A DNA stretch of 64,000 bases from Peribacillus sp. Bi96 (GCF_918698115.1 NZ_CAKKLV010000019.1:1-64000), one strand, 5' to 3'. Positions 45,242 to 53,760 are shown, numbered from the stretch's first letter. The notes: generated from the sequence alone by a model not told the origin. Numbers and translations are program-made.

Positions 45242-46387
45242 TTAAATAGAGACTTTTTGACTTTCTCCTACATAAAAATGATTCACTTCATACTTGCTTA
45301 ATGCTTCTTCGTCTAACACAATCCCTAAGCCTGGTTTTTCAGGCGCGACTAGATAGCCTTCGGCGTCAATCATTAAGCGGTCCTTTTGAATATAATCGCG
45401 GCGGTCATTCGACCATGCTGGCGGATCATAAGGAAATTCCAAATATGGACAATGACTAATTGCTGCAGCTAGATGTAAGTTAGCTAGAAGACCAACGCCA
45501 TTAGTCCAAGTATGGGGACTGAACCACGCACCGCTACCTTGCACAAGCTCCGCAATTTTTTTCGTTTGTGTAATTCCTCCTGATAAAGCAACATCCGGTT
45601 GATATACATCCAGTGAATCACTCTTATTCATTTCTCTAAAATCATGCCAATTTCGATTCATTTCGCCGCCTGCGATACGAATCCCGACCATATCACGCAA
45701 CTTTGCCATTAATTCAAAATGATGTGATGGAAGTGGTTCCTCTAACCAAAAAACATTTAACTGTTCAAGCTCTTTTGCGACTTGATAGGCCATTTTCAAA
45801 TCCCAGGTGCGTTCAACATCCCATGGCATTTTCCAACCTTGATTCGCATCAACCATGATTTCCAATTTATCTCCAACTGCTTTTCGTACAGCTTCCACCA
45901 CTTTAATATCATCTTTTACATCTTTATGGTGAAAGCGAATTTTCATTGCTTTGAAACCTTGTTCCACAAAAGATACGGCACGTTCTGCACGCTCTTCCGG
46001 GGTGACTATTTCACCTGTCGAAGCATAAGCGAGCAATTTATTTGAACGACCACCAAGTAATTTATAAACTGGTTGTCCTGTCGCTTTTCCAATTAAGTCC
46101 CAAAGTGCTAAATCCAGAGGCCAACAACGTCCATAATGAAAGTCTATATTTTGAATGACCTGTGAATGGCGTTCTATGGCAAATGGATCTTGACCGATAA
46201 ATAAATGCTCATGACCTTCAAACCCCATCATTAGATCTCCAGATCCAACACCGGTAATGCCTTCATCCGTATGAACATACACAACAGTTGATGCAAACTT
46301 TCTTCTCGGTTCCGGATCCCACGCTGCCTTAAATGGTGTATCTAGTGGCAATAAATAATGCTTGATCTCAATACCTGTAATTTTCAT
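45242..46387 (-). CDS. Enolase-superfamily enzyme, mandelate racemase/muconate lactonizing group
   Basis: A 381-residue barrel enzyme that abstracts the alpha-proton of a carboxylate. Candidate catalytic residues are K149-x-R151 (KAMKIRF) and the H292-D265 pair (FSPHTW; YQPDVAL). Metal ligands are D180 (VDANQGW), E216/E217 (WLEEPL) and E242 (AGGE). The His-Asp dyad places it in the mandelate-racemase-like subgroup with acid-sugar dehydratases and betaine epimerase relatives. First gene after the sigma-54 promoter, with AGGAGGAG before the ATG. The presence of a BCCT carrier makes an epimerase or dehydratase acting on a betaine-like carboxylate conceivable (inference). Confidence 0.9.
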   Translation of the reverse strand: MKITGIEIKHYLLPLDTPFKAAWDPEPRRKFASTVVYVHTDEGITGVGSGDLMMGFEGHEHLFIGQDPFAIERHSQVIQNIDFHYGRCWPLDLALWDLIGKATGQPVYKLLGGRSNKLLAYASTGEIVTPEERAERAVSFVEQGFKAMKIRFHHKDVKDDIKVVEAVRKAVGDKLEIMVDANQGWKMPWDVERTWDLKMAYQVAKELEQLNVFWLEEPLPSHHFELMAKLRDMVGIRIAGGEMNRNWHDFREMNKSDSLDVYQPDVALSGGITQTKKIAELVQGSGAWFSPHTWTNGVGLLANLHLAAAISHCPYLEFPYDPPAWSNDRRDYIQKDRLMIDAEGYLVAPEKPGLGIVLDEEALSKYEVNHFYVGESQKVSI

Positions 46388-46427
46388 GTTTACTCCTCCT
46401 ATGAACGTCTATTTGCCAAACTAATAT

Positions 46428-46443
46428 TGCAAGTACCATGCCA
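46428..46443 (-). promoter_or_regulatory. Sigma-54 type -24/-12 promoter
   Basis: TGGCATGGTACTTGCA on the minus strand has the invariant GG and GC dinucleotides at the required spacing (consensus TGGCAC-N5-TTGC). It is about 40 bp before the enolase-superfamily gene, and the neighbouring operon encodes a sigma-54 activator. Confidence 0.9.
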
Positions 46444-46493
46444 ACTGTTTATGTGGCGCCATAACAGCCTCGTTTAGTGAGAATACTTTGAAT

Positions 46494-46552
46494 TGTAGAA
46501 ATTTTCTACACAATGACTGTAGAAAATTCCTACAGTGTAGATGTTCTCTACA
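46494..46552 (-). promoter_or_regulatory. Three 17-bp palindromic enhancer sites
   Basis: Copies at 46494-46510, 46518-46534 and 46536-46552: TGTAGAAATTTTCTACA, TGTAGAAAATTCCTACA and TGTAGATGTTCTCTACA. Shared form TGTAGA-N5-(T/C)CTACA. They lie about 50-110 bp upstream of the -24 element, the usual place for upstream activator sites, and are the likely targets of the response regulator at 47599-48957. Confidence 0.88.
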
Positions 46553-46579
46553 AAAAAATTGATTTCTGCAAATCCGCAC

Positions 46580-46611
46580 TAAAAAAAAAATAAGCCTTGC
46601 ATTTGCAGGCT
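46580..46611 (-). terminator. Terminator of the sensor operon
   Basis: AGCCTGCAAATGCAAGGCT is followed by TTATTTTTTTTTT on the minus strand. It touches the stop of the binding-protein gene and separates it from the enhancer sites. Confidence 0.85.
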
Positions 46612-47573
46612 CATTTTTGAATCAATTCATTTGTAACTAAGAAATCATAGGCTACTTTCGATACATCTTGATGAAGAATATCTACCTTATAGACTAATTG
46701 ATGGATCTTTTCATTTGTTAATTCAGCCGAAAGGCGGTTTAATTTTTCACGAACGACAGGATATTCTTTCATTGTTTTCGTTAACATGACAGGCGCAGCA
46801 TGATAAGGTGGAAACACCACTTTATCCTCCTTTAATACAACTAAACCATATTCCTCAATATGGCTGTCTGATCCCATCCCAACAGCCACATCCACTCTTC
46901 CCTCTTTTACTGCCAATGGAAGAATTTTCGAATCAAGGGCAATCACATTCTCTTTCCCCATGTCTATATGATAAGCCTCGTTTAAACGCTTAAAACCGTC
47001 TTCTCTAATCAAAAACTCTTCGTTTGTTGCAATCTTTATTTTCTTTTCTTCTCTTTGTATATATTTCATCAGATCGCTAATGGTATGAATATGATGTTTT
47101 TCCACGAAGCTACGGGTAACGAAAAGTCTCCAGCTACTATTAAAGTCACTGCGATTTAACCAGGTGATCCCGCTCATCGCATCTTCTTCTTTTACGAGAT
47201 TATACAATCGATCCCCATTATAAACAGGAGACTTTTTATGATAGTACATTCTAGCTGTATTTGTGTATTCCCAGTACATATCAATATATCCTTGTTCAAG
47301 CGCTTGTCTAATGGAAGGACTGTCTAGAAAGCGAATTTCTTTTACGCTAAAACCTTCATATTTTAATAGCAATGCAGTCATTTTCATTAGCAAATATTGT
47401 TCTGTTAACGCTTTGGACCCGATCTGTATAACTGGCTTTTCGGATGTTTCTTCTGGTTTTAGCTGGTTTTCTTTTTTGGTTAAATCTAAAGAATGGGAGT
47501 CGTTACAAGACAATAAAAATAGGCAGCATATAAAAATCACGAAAACTCTGCACACTTTAAAAAAACTGCTCAA
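46611..47573 (-). CDS. Orphan ProX/OpuBC-like quaternary amine-binding lipoprotein
   Basis: A 320-residue extracellular binding protein of the glycine-betaine/choline (OpuAC/OsmF) family. The lipobox LLSC ends at Cys23; IGSKALTEQYLL and the IDMYWEYTNTARMYY segment are typical of OpuBC/OpuCC. No permease or ATPase gene accompanies it. It is the third gene after a histidine kinase and a sigma-54 activator, so it may be a ligand-capture module for the sensor rather than for import (inference). The start is TTG at 47573, with GAAGAGG 5-6 bases upstream. The terminator follows immediately. Confidence 0.88.
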   Translation of the reverse strand: MSSFFKVCRVFVIFICCLFLLSCNDSHSLDLTKKENQLKPEETSEKPVIQIGSKALTEQYLLMKMTALLLKYEGFSVKEIRFLDSPSIRQALEQGYIDMYWEYTNTARMYYHKKSPVYNGDRLYNLVKEEDAMSGITWLNRSDFNSSWRLFVTRSFVEKHHIHTISDLMKYIQREEKKIKIATNEEFLIREDGFKRLNEAYHIDMGKENVIALDSKILPLAVKEGRVDVAVGMGSDSHIEEYGLVVLKEDKVVFPPYHAAPVMLTKTMKEYPVVREKLNRLSAELTNEKIHQLVYKVDILHQDVSKVAYDFLVTNELIQK

Positions 47574-47598
47574 GATATCCTCTTCCTCGATGTTAGAG

Positions 47599-48957
47599 TC
47601 ATGGTTTAATCCCCATTTTTTTCATTTTATAAATAAGAGTATGACGTGCAATTCCCAGCTTTTCTGCCGCCTTTGTTTGATTATCGTTTGTTTCATTAAG
47701 TGCTTTTTTAATCATTTGTTCCTCTACCTCTTCCAATACTTGTGAAAGATTATTGCTTATCGCCTTTTGCTCATTGTACATGGATGGTGTGTGATCAACA
47801 TGGATTAATGGCTTGTTAGTATAGCTGTCCTCTAAATCGGCTAAATCGATCGTTCCTATACGCTTTAGGATGTGCATCCGCTCTATCGTATTTAAAAGCT
47901 CCCGAATGTTCCCTGGCCAAAGGTGTGATGACAATTGTTGCACCACCTTTGGATGAATGGCAAGTTGTTTTGTGTATTTTTTATTTAGTTTTTCAATTTG
48001 GTGATATACAAGCGGGATGATATCTTCTTTGCGATCTCTTAATGGAGGAATTTCAACTTCCATCAAATTAAGACGGTAATATAAATCTTCCCTGAACTTC
48101 TGTTCTTGGACTAATTTTTTCAAGCTTTTATTTGTAGCGGCAATAATTCTTACGTCCAATGAATGGTACTCATTGCTCCCAAGTTGCATTATTTTCTTTT
48201 CTTCAATAACATGGAGGAGTTTAACTTGCATACTTAATGATATTTCCCCGATTTCATCCAAGAAAATCGTTCCCCCATCTGCTGCCAAAAACTTCCCTTT
48301 TTGTGAGGATGTCGCTCCAGTAAAGGATCCTTTTCGGAAACCGAACAACTCGCTTTCTAGTAGCGTTTCTGGAATGGCTGCACAGTTAATCGCTATAAAT
48401 GGCTTGTCCTTGCGAACACTGTTTTCGTGAATCCATTTTGCCAAGGCCGTTTTTCCAACACCGCTCTCTCCAAGAATAAGAATGCTTGCCTCTGTATCCT
48501 TTACACGTTGTACCAGCTCCATCACTTTATTCATCTTCTCACTTTGGGACACAAACCTTTGAGTACTCAGCCTAACATCGTCCTCCCCCCGAGGTTGCTG
48601 ACATACCTTAACGACAATATTTTTTAGTTCCTCAAGTTCAATCGGCTTATTTAAATAATCAGTTGCACCTAGCTTCATCGCCAAGACAGCGCTTTCAACA
48701 TTTCCATAAGCAGTCAACATGATAACGGGTATATCTTTTTCCTTTTTAATGACTTTTAAGACATCTATCCCTGTCATATCTGGAAGCATATAATCTAAAA
48801 TAACGGCATCGATCTTTGTTTTACTTATGATATTTAAAGCTTCTTGTCCATTTTGTGCAACAAAAGTACGAAGATGTGCCTTTTGTAATTTACGGGCGAT
48901 CAACTTACATAATTGCCCTTCATCATCCACGATTAATACATTCCAAGTAACTGTCAT
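47599..48957 (-). CDS. Sigma-54-dependent response regulator (AtoC/NtrC type)
   Basis: A 452-residue activator. The receiver domain has its Asp in VILDYMLPDMTG. The AAA+ domain has Walker A GESGVGKT, the sigma-54-contacting loop as GSFTGA (Ser in place of the usual Ala), Walker B FLDEIGE and LWPGNIRELLNTIERM. A Fis-type helix-turn-helix lies at the C-terminus (TKAAEKLGIARHTLIYKMKK). GAGGAGGGG precedes the ATG. It is paired with the kinase at 48985 and should bind the three TGTAGA palindromes and open the -24/-12 promoter of the enolase/ALDH/ADH/BCCT operon. Confidence 0.95.
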   Translation of the reverse strand: MTVTWNVLIVDDEGQLCKLIARKLQKAHLRTFVAQNGQEALNIISKTKIDAVILDYMLPDMTGIDVLKVIKKEKDIPVIMLTAYGNVESAVLAMKLGATDYLNKPIELEELKNIVVKVCQQPRGEDDVRLSTQRFVSQSEKMNKVMELVQRVKDTEASILILGESGVGKTALAKWIHENSVRKDKPFIAINCAAIPETLLESELFGFRKGSFTGATSSQKGKFLAADGGTIFLDEIGEISLSMQVKLLHVIEEKKIMQLGSNEYHSLDVRIIAATNKSLKKLVQEQKFREDLYYRLNLMEVEIPPLRDRKEDIIPLVYHQIEKLNKKYTKQLAIHPKVVQQLSSHLWPGNIRELLNTIERMHILKRIGTIDLADLEDSYTNKPLIHVDHTPSMYNEQKAISNNLSQVLEEVEEQMIKKALNETNDNQTKAAEKLGIARHTLIYKMKKMGIKP

Positions 48958-48984
48958 GGTGCCCCTCCTCGCTTGTGCAAAGAT

Positions 48985-51144
48985 TTATACGTTCCCACTT
49001 GTGGTTTCCGTTATTTCTTCTTTTAAAAATCGGCAAGTCGTGATGGTTCCTTTTCCTATGGCACTTACCATTTTAAGTTCGCCATCATGCTCGGCCAAAA
49101 TGTCTCGGGCAATCGTAAGTCCAAGACCTGATCCGCTTTCCTTTGTTGAAAAGAAAGGATTGAATAACCATTCTAAATCTTGTTCATTAATTCCAATGCC
49201 AGTATCCTCAATGATGACACATACATTACCTTGGCCGTCTATATTTTCTTCCCTTATTGTGATGATAATCGATCCACCATCAGGCATTGCTTCGATTGCA
49301 TTTAAAATTAAATTCAAGAATACTTGTATTAATTGATCATAAGCTCCCTTTATATAAGAATCGTTCTCATAATTTCTGATGATTTGGATCTTCGTTTCAT
49401 TTAGCTTTACTCTCAGCAGATGGATAATTTCTTCTAGTATACTTTGCAGAGATATATTTTCTCTTTGCTTCTTATTTACTTTGGCAAAGTTAAGAAAATT
49501 GTCTATAATGTCTTTCATTCTATTTATAACAACATAAATATCAGCCGATAATTCCTTGATTTCTTCTGAGCATTCGCTTTCCTCTGCTTCTTCCAATAAC
49601 ATCTCGGCCGATCCGTATAAAATGGCCAGTGGATTTTTTATTTCATGAGCAAGTCCTGCTGTAATTTGACCGATCAATGCCAGTTTGTCACTTTGTTTTA
49701 ATCTGGCCTCCAGTAGTTTCATTTGTGAAATATCCTGCATGACAGCAATAATACCAATCGTTTGCAGGTCTTCATTGTAAAACCTAGAGGTCGTAATTTT
49801 AATAATTCTCTTGTTGCCCTTTGCATCAACAATATTGCTTTCCATTTCTTCACCCTGTTTTCCAGAGTTTACTGTCTGCAATAAGACAAAGTCCCCAGTT
49901 TCAGATTTGATAGGCAAGTCACTAAGATGAATTCCAATCATGTCATCTCGTTTATGGTGGACCATTTTTTCAAATTGCACATTTACATAAGTGATGATAC
50001 TCTCTTGATTAATGGTGATGATACCATAAGGAATTCCCTCAAGGACGTCGTAAAGATAACGCTCTTTCTCCTCCAGCATCTTTTGCTTTTCGTAATTGCT
50101 GTTCCCCATATTTATAATCGTATTAGTCAACAGTCCAAGTTCGTCTGGCCGTTCCTTTTTGTTCTCGTTTAAAGGGAGATACGTACGAAGTGGATGATAT
50201 GTTCGGGCATATTCAGTCAAACGAATGATTGGATACAAAATACTTTTCATCCCCAACCAAGTAAAAAATAAACATAAAACCATAATGGTAATAAAGCTAA
50301 TCCTTAATGCAAATGAAAGCTTGTGGATAGGTTCAAAGGCTATTCGTTCCGGCACCCCATAGACGAGGTCCCATCCATCTTGCATTGCTTGATAAGCGGC
50401 AACACTTCGTTCTTTTTGCCAATTAATCTCCATAGACTCTGAAAAGCCGCTTAACACTTGTAAAGAAAAAGTTTGACCAATTTGATTCTCCGCCGTCGAA
50501 GCAATGACAGTTCCTGAGCTGTCGGTAATATAGCTAAAATGTCCCTTGCTCAAACTTACACTTTTCAATACTTCTGACAAGTAATCTTTACTGACTTCTG
50601 CTATCAGCACTCCCTGAAATTCTTTATTTTTCGAAAAAACTGGAACGGAAATTGTTACAACATTAACTCCCCAGTAGTTCTGAATATTATCTGAAACAGC
50701 ATAATTATGGCTCCAGCGCACTTGCTCAAAATTCGGATAATCATAGTAAAGAAGAGACGGCTTTTGATCAAAGGGAGCTTCAAATCTTAACTTTCTGCTT
50801 TGGTCTAAAAAGTAGATAGAATGGATAATAGAACTTTGTGTTATCGCTTGCTTAGATTGAGTATACATTCGATCCAAATCAAGTTGTGTATCCGTATCTT
50901 TTCCAGCTATCAACTGGAGCTGTAATACAACATCCGTCATCTCTGTATTTAGTCTCTTGACAATCATATCCGTACTTGAACGGTTTTGTGCAACGATATC
51001 TTTCTTTATTGTTTGCTCCGCATATCCGATTATAAGATTGTAGATCAAAATAATTGGAATAATTAAAACCAATGTAAAGATATATAAGTATTTTCTCGTA
51101 ATGCTTTGGTTAATAAATTGAAACAAATTCTTTATGATTTTCAT
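48985..51144 (-). CDS. Cache-PAS sensor histidine kinase
   Basis: A 719-residue membrane kinase. It has a first transmembrane helix (about residues 18-38), a large extracellular dCache-type sensor (about 40-275), a second helix (about 280-305), a HAMP-like stretch, a PAS domain (about 360-470, IPYGIITINQESIITYVN), HisKA with phospho-His in LAHEIKNPLAILYG, and HATPase (LNLILNAIEAMPDGG, IEDTGIGI, GSGLGLTIARDI). ATG 51144 follows AGGGTG; the GTG three codons earlier overlaps it. Heads the sensor operon; phosphorylates the sigma-54 activator. Ligand unknown; dCache domains often bind amino acids, amines or carboxylates. Confidence 0.93.
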   Translation of the reverse strand: MKIIKNLFQFINQSITRKYLYIFTLVLIIPIILIYNLIIGYAEQTIKKDIVAQNRSSTDMIVKRLNTEMTDVVLQLQLIAGKDTDTQLDLDRMYTQSKQAITQSSIIHSIYFLDQSRKLRFEAPFDQKPSLLYYDYPNFEQVRWSHNYAVSDNIQNYWGVNVVTISVPVFSKNKEFQGVLIAEVSKDYLSEVLKSVSLSKGHFSYITDSSGTVIASTAENQIGQTFSLQVLSGFSESMEINWQKERSVAAYQAMQDGWDLVYGVPERIAFEPIHKLSFALRISFITIMVLCLFFTWLGMKSILYPIIRLTEYARTYHPLRTYLPLNENKKERPDELGLLTNTIINMGNSNYEKQKMLEEKERYLYDVLEGIPYGIITINQESIITYVNVQFEKMVHHKRDDMIGIHLSDLPIKSETGDFVLLQTVNSGKQGEEMESNIVDAKGNKRIIKITTSRFYNEDLQTIGIIAVMQDISQMKLLEARLKQSDKLALIGQITAGLAHEIKNPLAILYGSAEMLLEEAEESECSEEIKELSADIYVVINRMKDIIDNFLNFAKVNKKQRENISLQSILEEIIHLLRVKLNETKIQIIRNYENDSYIKGAYDQLIQVFLNLILNAIEAMPDGGSIIITIREENIDGQGNVCVIIEDTGIGINEQDLEWLFNPFFSTKESGSGLGLTIARDILAEHDGELKMVSAIGKGTITTCRFLKEEITETTSGNV

Positions 51145-51269
51145 TGTAGACACCCTATAAAGTGCAATTTGATAGATAAGAGAATTATAGCAGATAAAAA
51201 ACGAATAATTAGAATTTCCATTCTTTTCAGTTTTTCACCGGATTTAGGGCATGATGATCGATAGGTTAG

Positions 51270-51368
51270 GGTGATGTTTATACAGGAGAAAAAGTCACCG
51301 TTGATTCTGATCTGGCTAATGTAAAGCAAAAGTATGTAGTACGGTCATTGAAAGTAAAACCACTATAA
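51270..51368 (+). pseudogene. Possible C-terminal gene fragment
   Basis: A plus-strand frame of 32 codons without start, GDVYTGEKVTVDSDLANVKQ and onward to KPL-stop, immediately after an in-frame TAG. Composition is protein-like, but no family is recognised. It adjoins the second repeat copy, so it may be debris carried with it. Confidence 0.25.
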
Positions 51369-51370
51369 GG

Positions 51371-51434
51371 ATTAAAGCAAAATTAAAGGGTATAAGCTCT
51401 GTTAATACAGAACTCATACCCTGCTGATGTCTAA
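51371..51434 (-). repeat. Repeated terminator-like element, copy 2 of 3
   Basis: Hairpin arms at 51388-51402 and 51407-51421 (GGGTATGAG / CTTATACCC outermost) are followed on the minus strand by TTTAATTTT. It ends the methyltransferase gene. Flanks ATTAAAGCAAAATTAAA and GATGTCTAAC match the other copies. Confidence 0.55.
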
Positions 51435-52064
51435 CTATAATTCTTTTTGACATTTTACCATGATAAATTTAAATGGAGGTTTATTTTCCATATTCTTATG
51501 TGGCTCAACAATTTCCGAAAATTCTATCAATCCATATTTTCCAAACTCTTGTTTTATCGAATCAGAATCATAAAAAAACATTTTTACCCCTTCCATTATC
51601 TCGAAATAGTCTTTACCCAGTTGTTTGCCCTTTGCAAACATTGGGGCTTCTTTTGAAATAGTAGTAAAGATCATATATCCGTTTGGCTTTAACTGATTAT
51701 AGCAATCTTCAATAAACTTATCTCTCTCACGATTATTCAATAAGTGAATAAGTGCATAACAAAATATACCATCATAAAGTTTGTTATCAAAAGGCATATC
51801 GGTTACTGAACCATGAAAAGTACTAATATTAAGCCCATTTTGCCTTGCCAAATCAATCGCTGTTTTTGAAATCTCAATACCTGTTATATTTATTCCGTTG
51901 TCAATAAAAACCTTTGCGTTTCTACCATATCCAATACCAGGAATCAATATATCCTTAACTCTCTTCTCAAGGAAAAAGTCCTTTGTCAAGATTGCGGAGT
52001 CTGAAGGTTCAAATCCCCACATCATTTGATTTTCTATAAAACTTGATTCCCAGAATTCTGTCAT
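51435..52064 (-). CDS. Class I SAM-dependent methyltransferase
   Basis: A 209-residue methyltransferase. Motif I is LIPGIGYGRNAKVFIDNG and the following acidic residue is in ITGIEISKTAIDLAR. The N-terminus, FWESSFIENQMMWGFEPSDS, resembles thiopurine/tellurite-type or TehB-like methyltransferases. The start overlaps the stop of an IS1595 transposase remnant (ATGA) and its AAAGGAG ribosome site lies inside that remnant, so the gene may have been brought in or rearranged with the element. More A+T-rich than the genes on either side. Substrate unknown. Confidence 0.82.
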   Translation of the reverse strand: MTEFWESSFIENQMMWGFEPSDSAILTKDFFLEKRVKDILIPGIGYGRNAKVFIDNGINITGIEISKTAIDLARQNGLNISTFHGSVTDMPFDNKLYDGIFCYALIHLLNNRERDKFIEDCYNQLKPNGYMIFTTISKEAPMFAKGKQLGKDYFEIMEGVKMFFYDSDSIKQEFGKYGLIEFSEIVEPHKNMENKPPFKFIMVKCQKEL

Positions 52065-52261
52065 ACCTCAATCTCCTTTACAAATATTAGCTCTCTTTCT
52101 TTAAGATCTGTTGTTTTTGTATAAGCATGGGCTACGTTACATTGAACCATCAAGTTCTTTACCTTTATTGCTTCTTTATCATTTCCAAATAGGTCCAGCC
52201 ATTTGAACCAGTACATATAGTTACTGATATATTTAGTTGCAACACCCTTAAACCTATTCAT
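52061..52261 (-). pseudogene. IS1595-family transposase, C-terminal remnant
   Basis: A 66-codon piece starting MNRFKGVATKYISNYMYWFK, which matches the end of ISXO2/IS1595 DDE transposases (RFKGV-TKYL-NYL-WF pattern). The catalytic N-terminal and central parts are missing, and no terminal inverted repeats were recognised. Its stop is fused to the methyltransferase start. Confidence 0.7.
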
Positions 52262-52368
52262 CCACTTCTATAATTTGCTGTGAATAACATTTATGGAATT
52301 TTAGAAGGTTTTGTACCTTAAAAACTTTCAGCAAAAAAACTCTTATGCATTCGAGGATTTTATGCCTC

Positions 52369-53265
52369 CTAAAGAAATGCAGCTTCAACAAAATCCATGA
52401 TGACTCCAGCCGCCGCTTTATTGCCCTCCGCCGCCGCAATCACCAGCTGAGAAGGCGTGCTGAGTGATGTATCTCCGCATGCATATACCCCTTCAACCGT
52501 TGTTCGTCCAAATGAATCCACTTTAATCCCGCCGTTTGGAGTGACCTCGCAGCCGAGCTGTTCCGCAAAAGGAGCAGACTGCACCAAGTCTGTCACCACA
52601 ATTCCTGCCTCCCTTTGGATTTCCTGTCCGTTTTTCAGTCGGATCGATGTCAGCTGCCCTCCCTTCGATTCAAGACCTTCAATCTTTTCTTCCACGACTG
52701 CCACGTGCTGCCGAGCCAAGATATCCTTCTCCTCATCAAGCACCTGATAGCCATTTGTAAACACAATTACATCACGGCTCCAGTTTGACAGCAGTTTTCC
52801 CATATGAAAAGCCCGTTCATTTTCCGCAATCACCGCCAATGCTTGGCCCCGCATTTCCCAGCCGTCACAAAATGGACACCCAAAAACACTCGTTCCGTAT
52901 ACATTCTGAATGCCTGGAATCTCCGGCAAAACATCCCGAAGACCTGTTGCAAGAAGCACTGTTTTCGCCGTGTAATCCGTTCCGCCTTTCGTTTGAATCC
53001 GGAACACACCACTGGCTTTTTCAATAATCTCCACCCGCTCCTCCTTAATGGAGACAGACGGATATTTCTGGACATCCGTTCTTGCCCGCTTCTTGAACTC
53101 TGAAGGCTTTACCCCATCCTGTGTGATAAATCCGTGCGACTCCTGCGTCACCCGGTTTCGAGGTTTATCCTCATCAAACAAAATTGTTTTCCGTCCAGCA
53201 CGTCCCATGACCAACGCGGCATTCAGTCCAGCAGGTCCTCCACCAATAATTACACAATCCAACAC
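52369..53265 (-). CDS. Thioredoxin reductase-like NAD(P)/FAD oxidoreductase
   Basis: A 298-residue flavoprotein. It has an FAD-binding GGGPAGLNAALVMGRAG at the N-terminus, a redox-active pair C130-PF-C133 (FGCPFCDGWEMRG), and the second FAD motif in GVYACGDTS. CPFCDG in place of the CAVCDG/CATCDG of thioredoxin reductase marks a bacilliredoxin-reductase-like or uncharacterised subgroup. GTG at 53265 has GAAGGAG eight bases before it. It is visibly richer in G+C than its surroundings, as is the Rrf2 gene upstream, suggesting joint acquisition. A 25-bp operator lies 28 bp before the start. Confidence 0.9.
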   Translation of the reverse strand: MLDCVIIGGGPAGLNAALVMGRAGRKTILFDEDKPRNRVTQESHGFITQDGVKPSEFKKRARTDVQKYPSVSIKEERVEIIEKASGVFRIQTKGGTDYTAKTVLLATGLRDVLPEIPGIQNVYGTSVFGCPFCDGWEMRGQALAVIAENERAFHMGKLLSNWSRDVIVFTNGYQVLDEEKDILARQHVAVVEEKIEGLESKGGQLTSIRLKNGQEIQREAGIVVTDLVQSAPFAEQLGCEVTPNGGIKVDSFGRTTVEGVYACGDTSLSTPSQLVIAAAEGNKAAAGVIMDFVEAAFL

Positions 53266-53292
53266 ATGAAACACTCCTTCTTTATAAAATCT

Positions 53293-53317
53293 ATTAAAGA
53301 CCCTTAATATCTTTAAT
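53293..53317. promoter_or_regulatory. Rrf2-type operator before the oxidoreductase
   Basis: ATTAAAGA-CCCTTAATA-TCTTTAAT: inverted 8-bp half-sites with a 9-bp centre. The same architecture occurs at 53784-53808 in front of the Rrf2 gene. Confidence 0.75.
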
Positions 53318-53331
53318 TTGTGCAAAAAAAT

Positions 53332-53760
53332 TTATTTTTCTTTTTTTGTCTCATGACAATGTCTTTTTTCTATCTGCTCCGCAATGCTTTGAATCGTTCG
53401 TTCAGCCAGTTCTTTCTTCATGTTGCCTTCCGCCTCGATCATCACACGCTCAATTAAACATTCGCTTTCGTCATGGTCAAACCCACAGTTGAACAGCACC
53501 GACTGACCCTCCACCGCTTCAATAACATTCAGAAAAGAAATGTCCTGCGCGCGGCGTGAAATACTGTAGCCGCCTTTTGCTCCTGGCACTGATTCAATTA
53601 ATCCTGCCTTCACAAGCTTCGTCAAAATCTTTGACAAGTATGTCGGAGACAAATCCTGCATGTAGGCCAATTGCTCCACGCTTACCGTCTGACCTTTTGG
53701 TTCCATCGTTAAATGCACCATTGTATGGAGTGCATAATTGGTTGCCTTTGAATACTTCAT
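53332..53760 (-). CDS. Rrf2-family transcriptional regulator
   Basis: A 142-residue Rrf2 protein with a winged helix at the N-terminus (VSVEQLAYMQDLSPTYLSKI, recognition helix STYLSKIL-like) and the wing PGAKGGYSISR. Cysteines are C92, C101 and C135; IscR-type cluster binders have three closely spaced cysteines, so cluster binding is not certain. GAGGTG precedes the ATG. It sits one operator away from the reductase and has its own copy of the same 25-bp operator, which points to autoregulation and joint control of a redox response. Confidence 0.9.
   Translation of the reverse strand: MKYSKATNYALHTMVHLTMEPKGQTVSVEQLAYMQDLSPTYLSKILTKLVKAGLIESVPGAKGGYSISRRAQDISFLNVIEAVEGQSVLFNCGFDHDESECLIERVMIEAEGNMKKELAERTIQSIAEQIEKRHCHETKKEK

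Noticed and set aside
52785..53103. Several long plus-strand frames opposite the oxidoreductase
   Set aside because: They are mirror frames of a G+C-rich real gene, have no start signals and no protein family.
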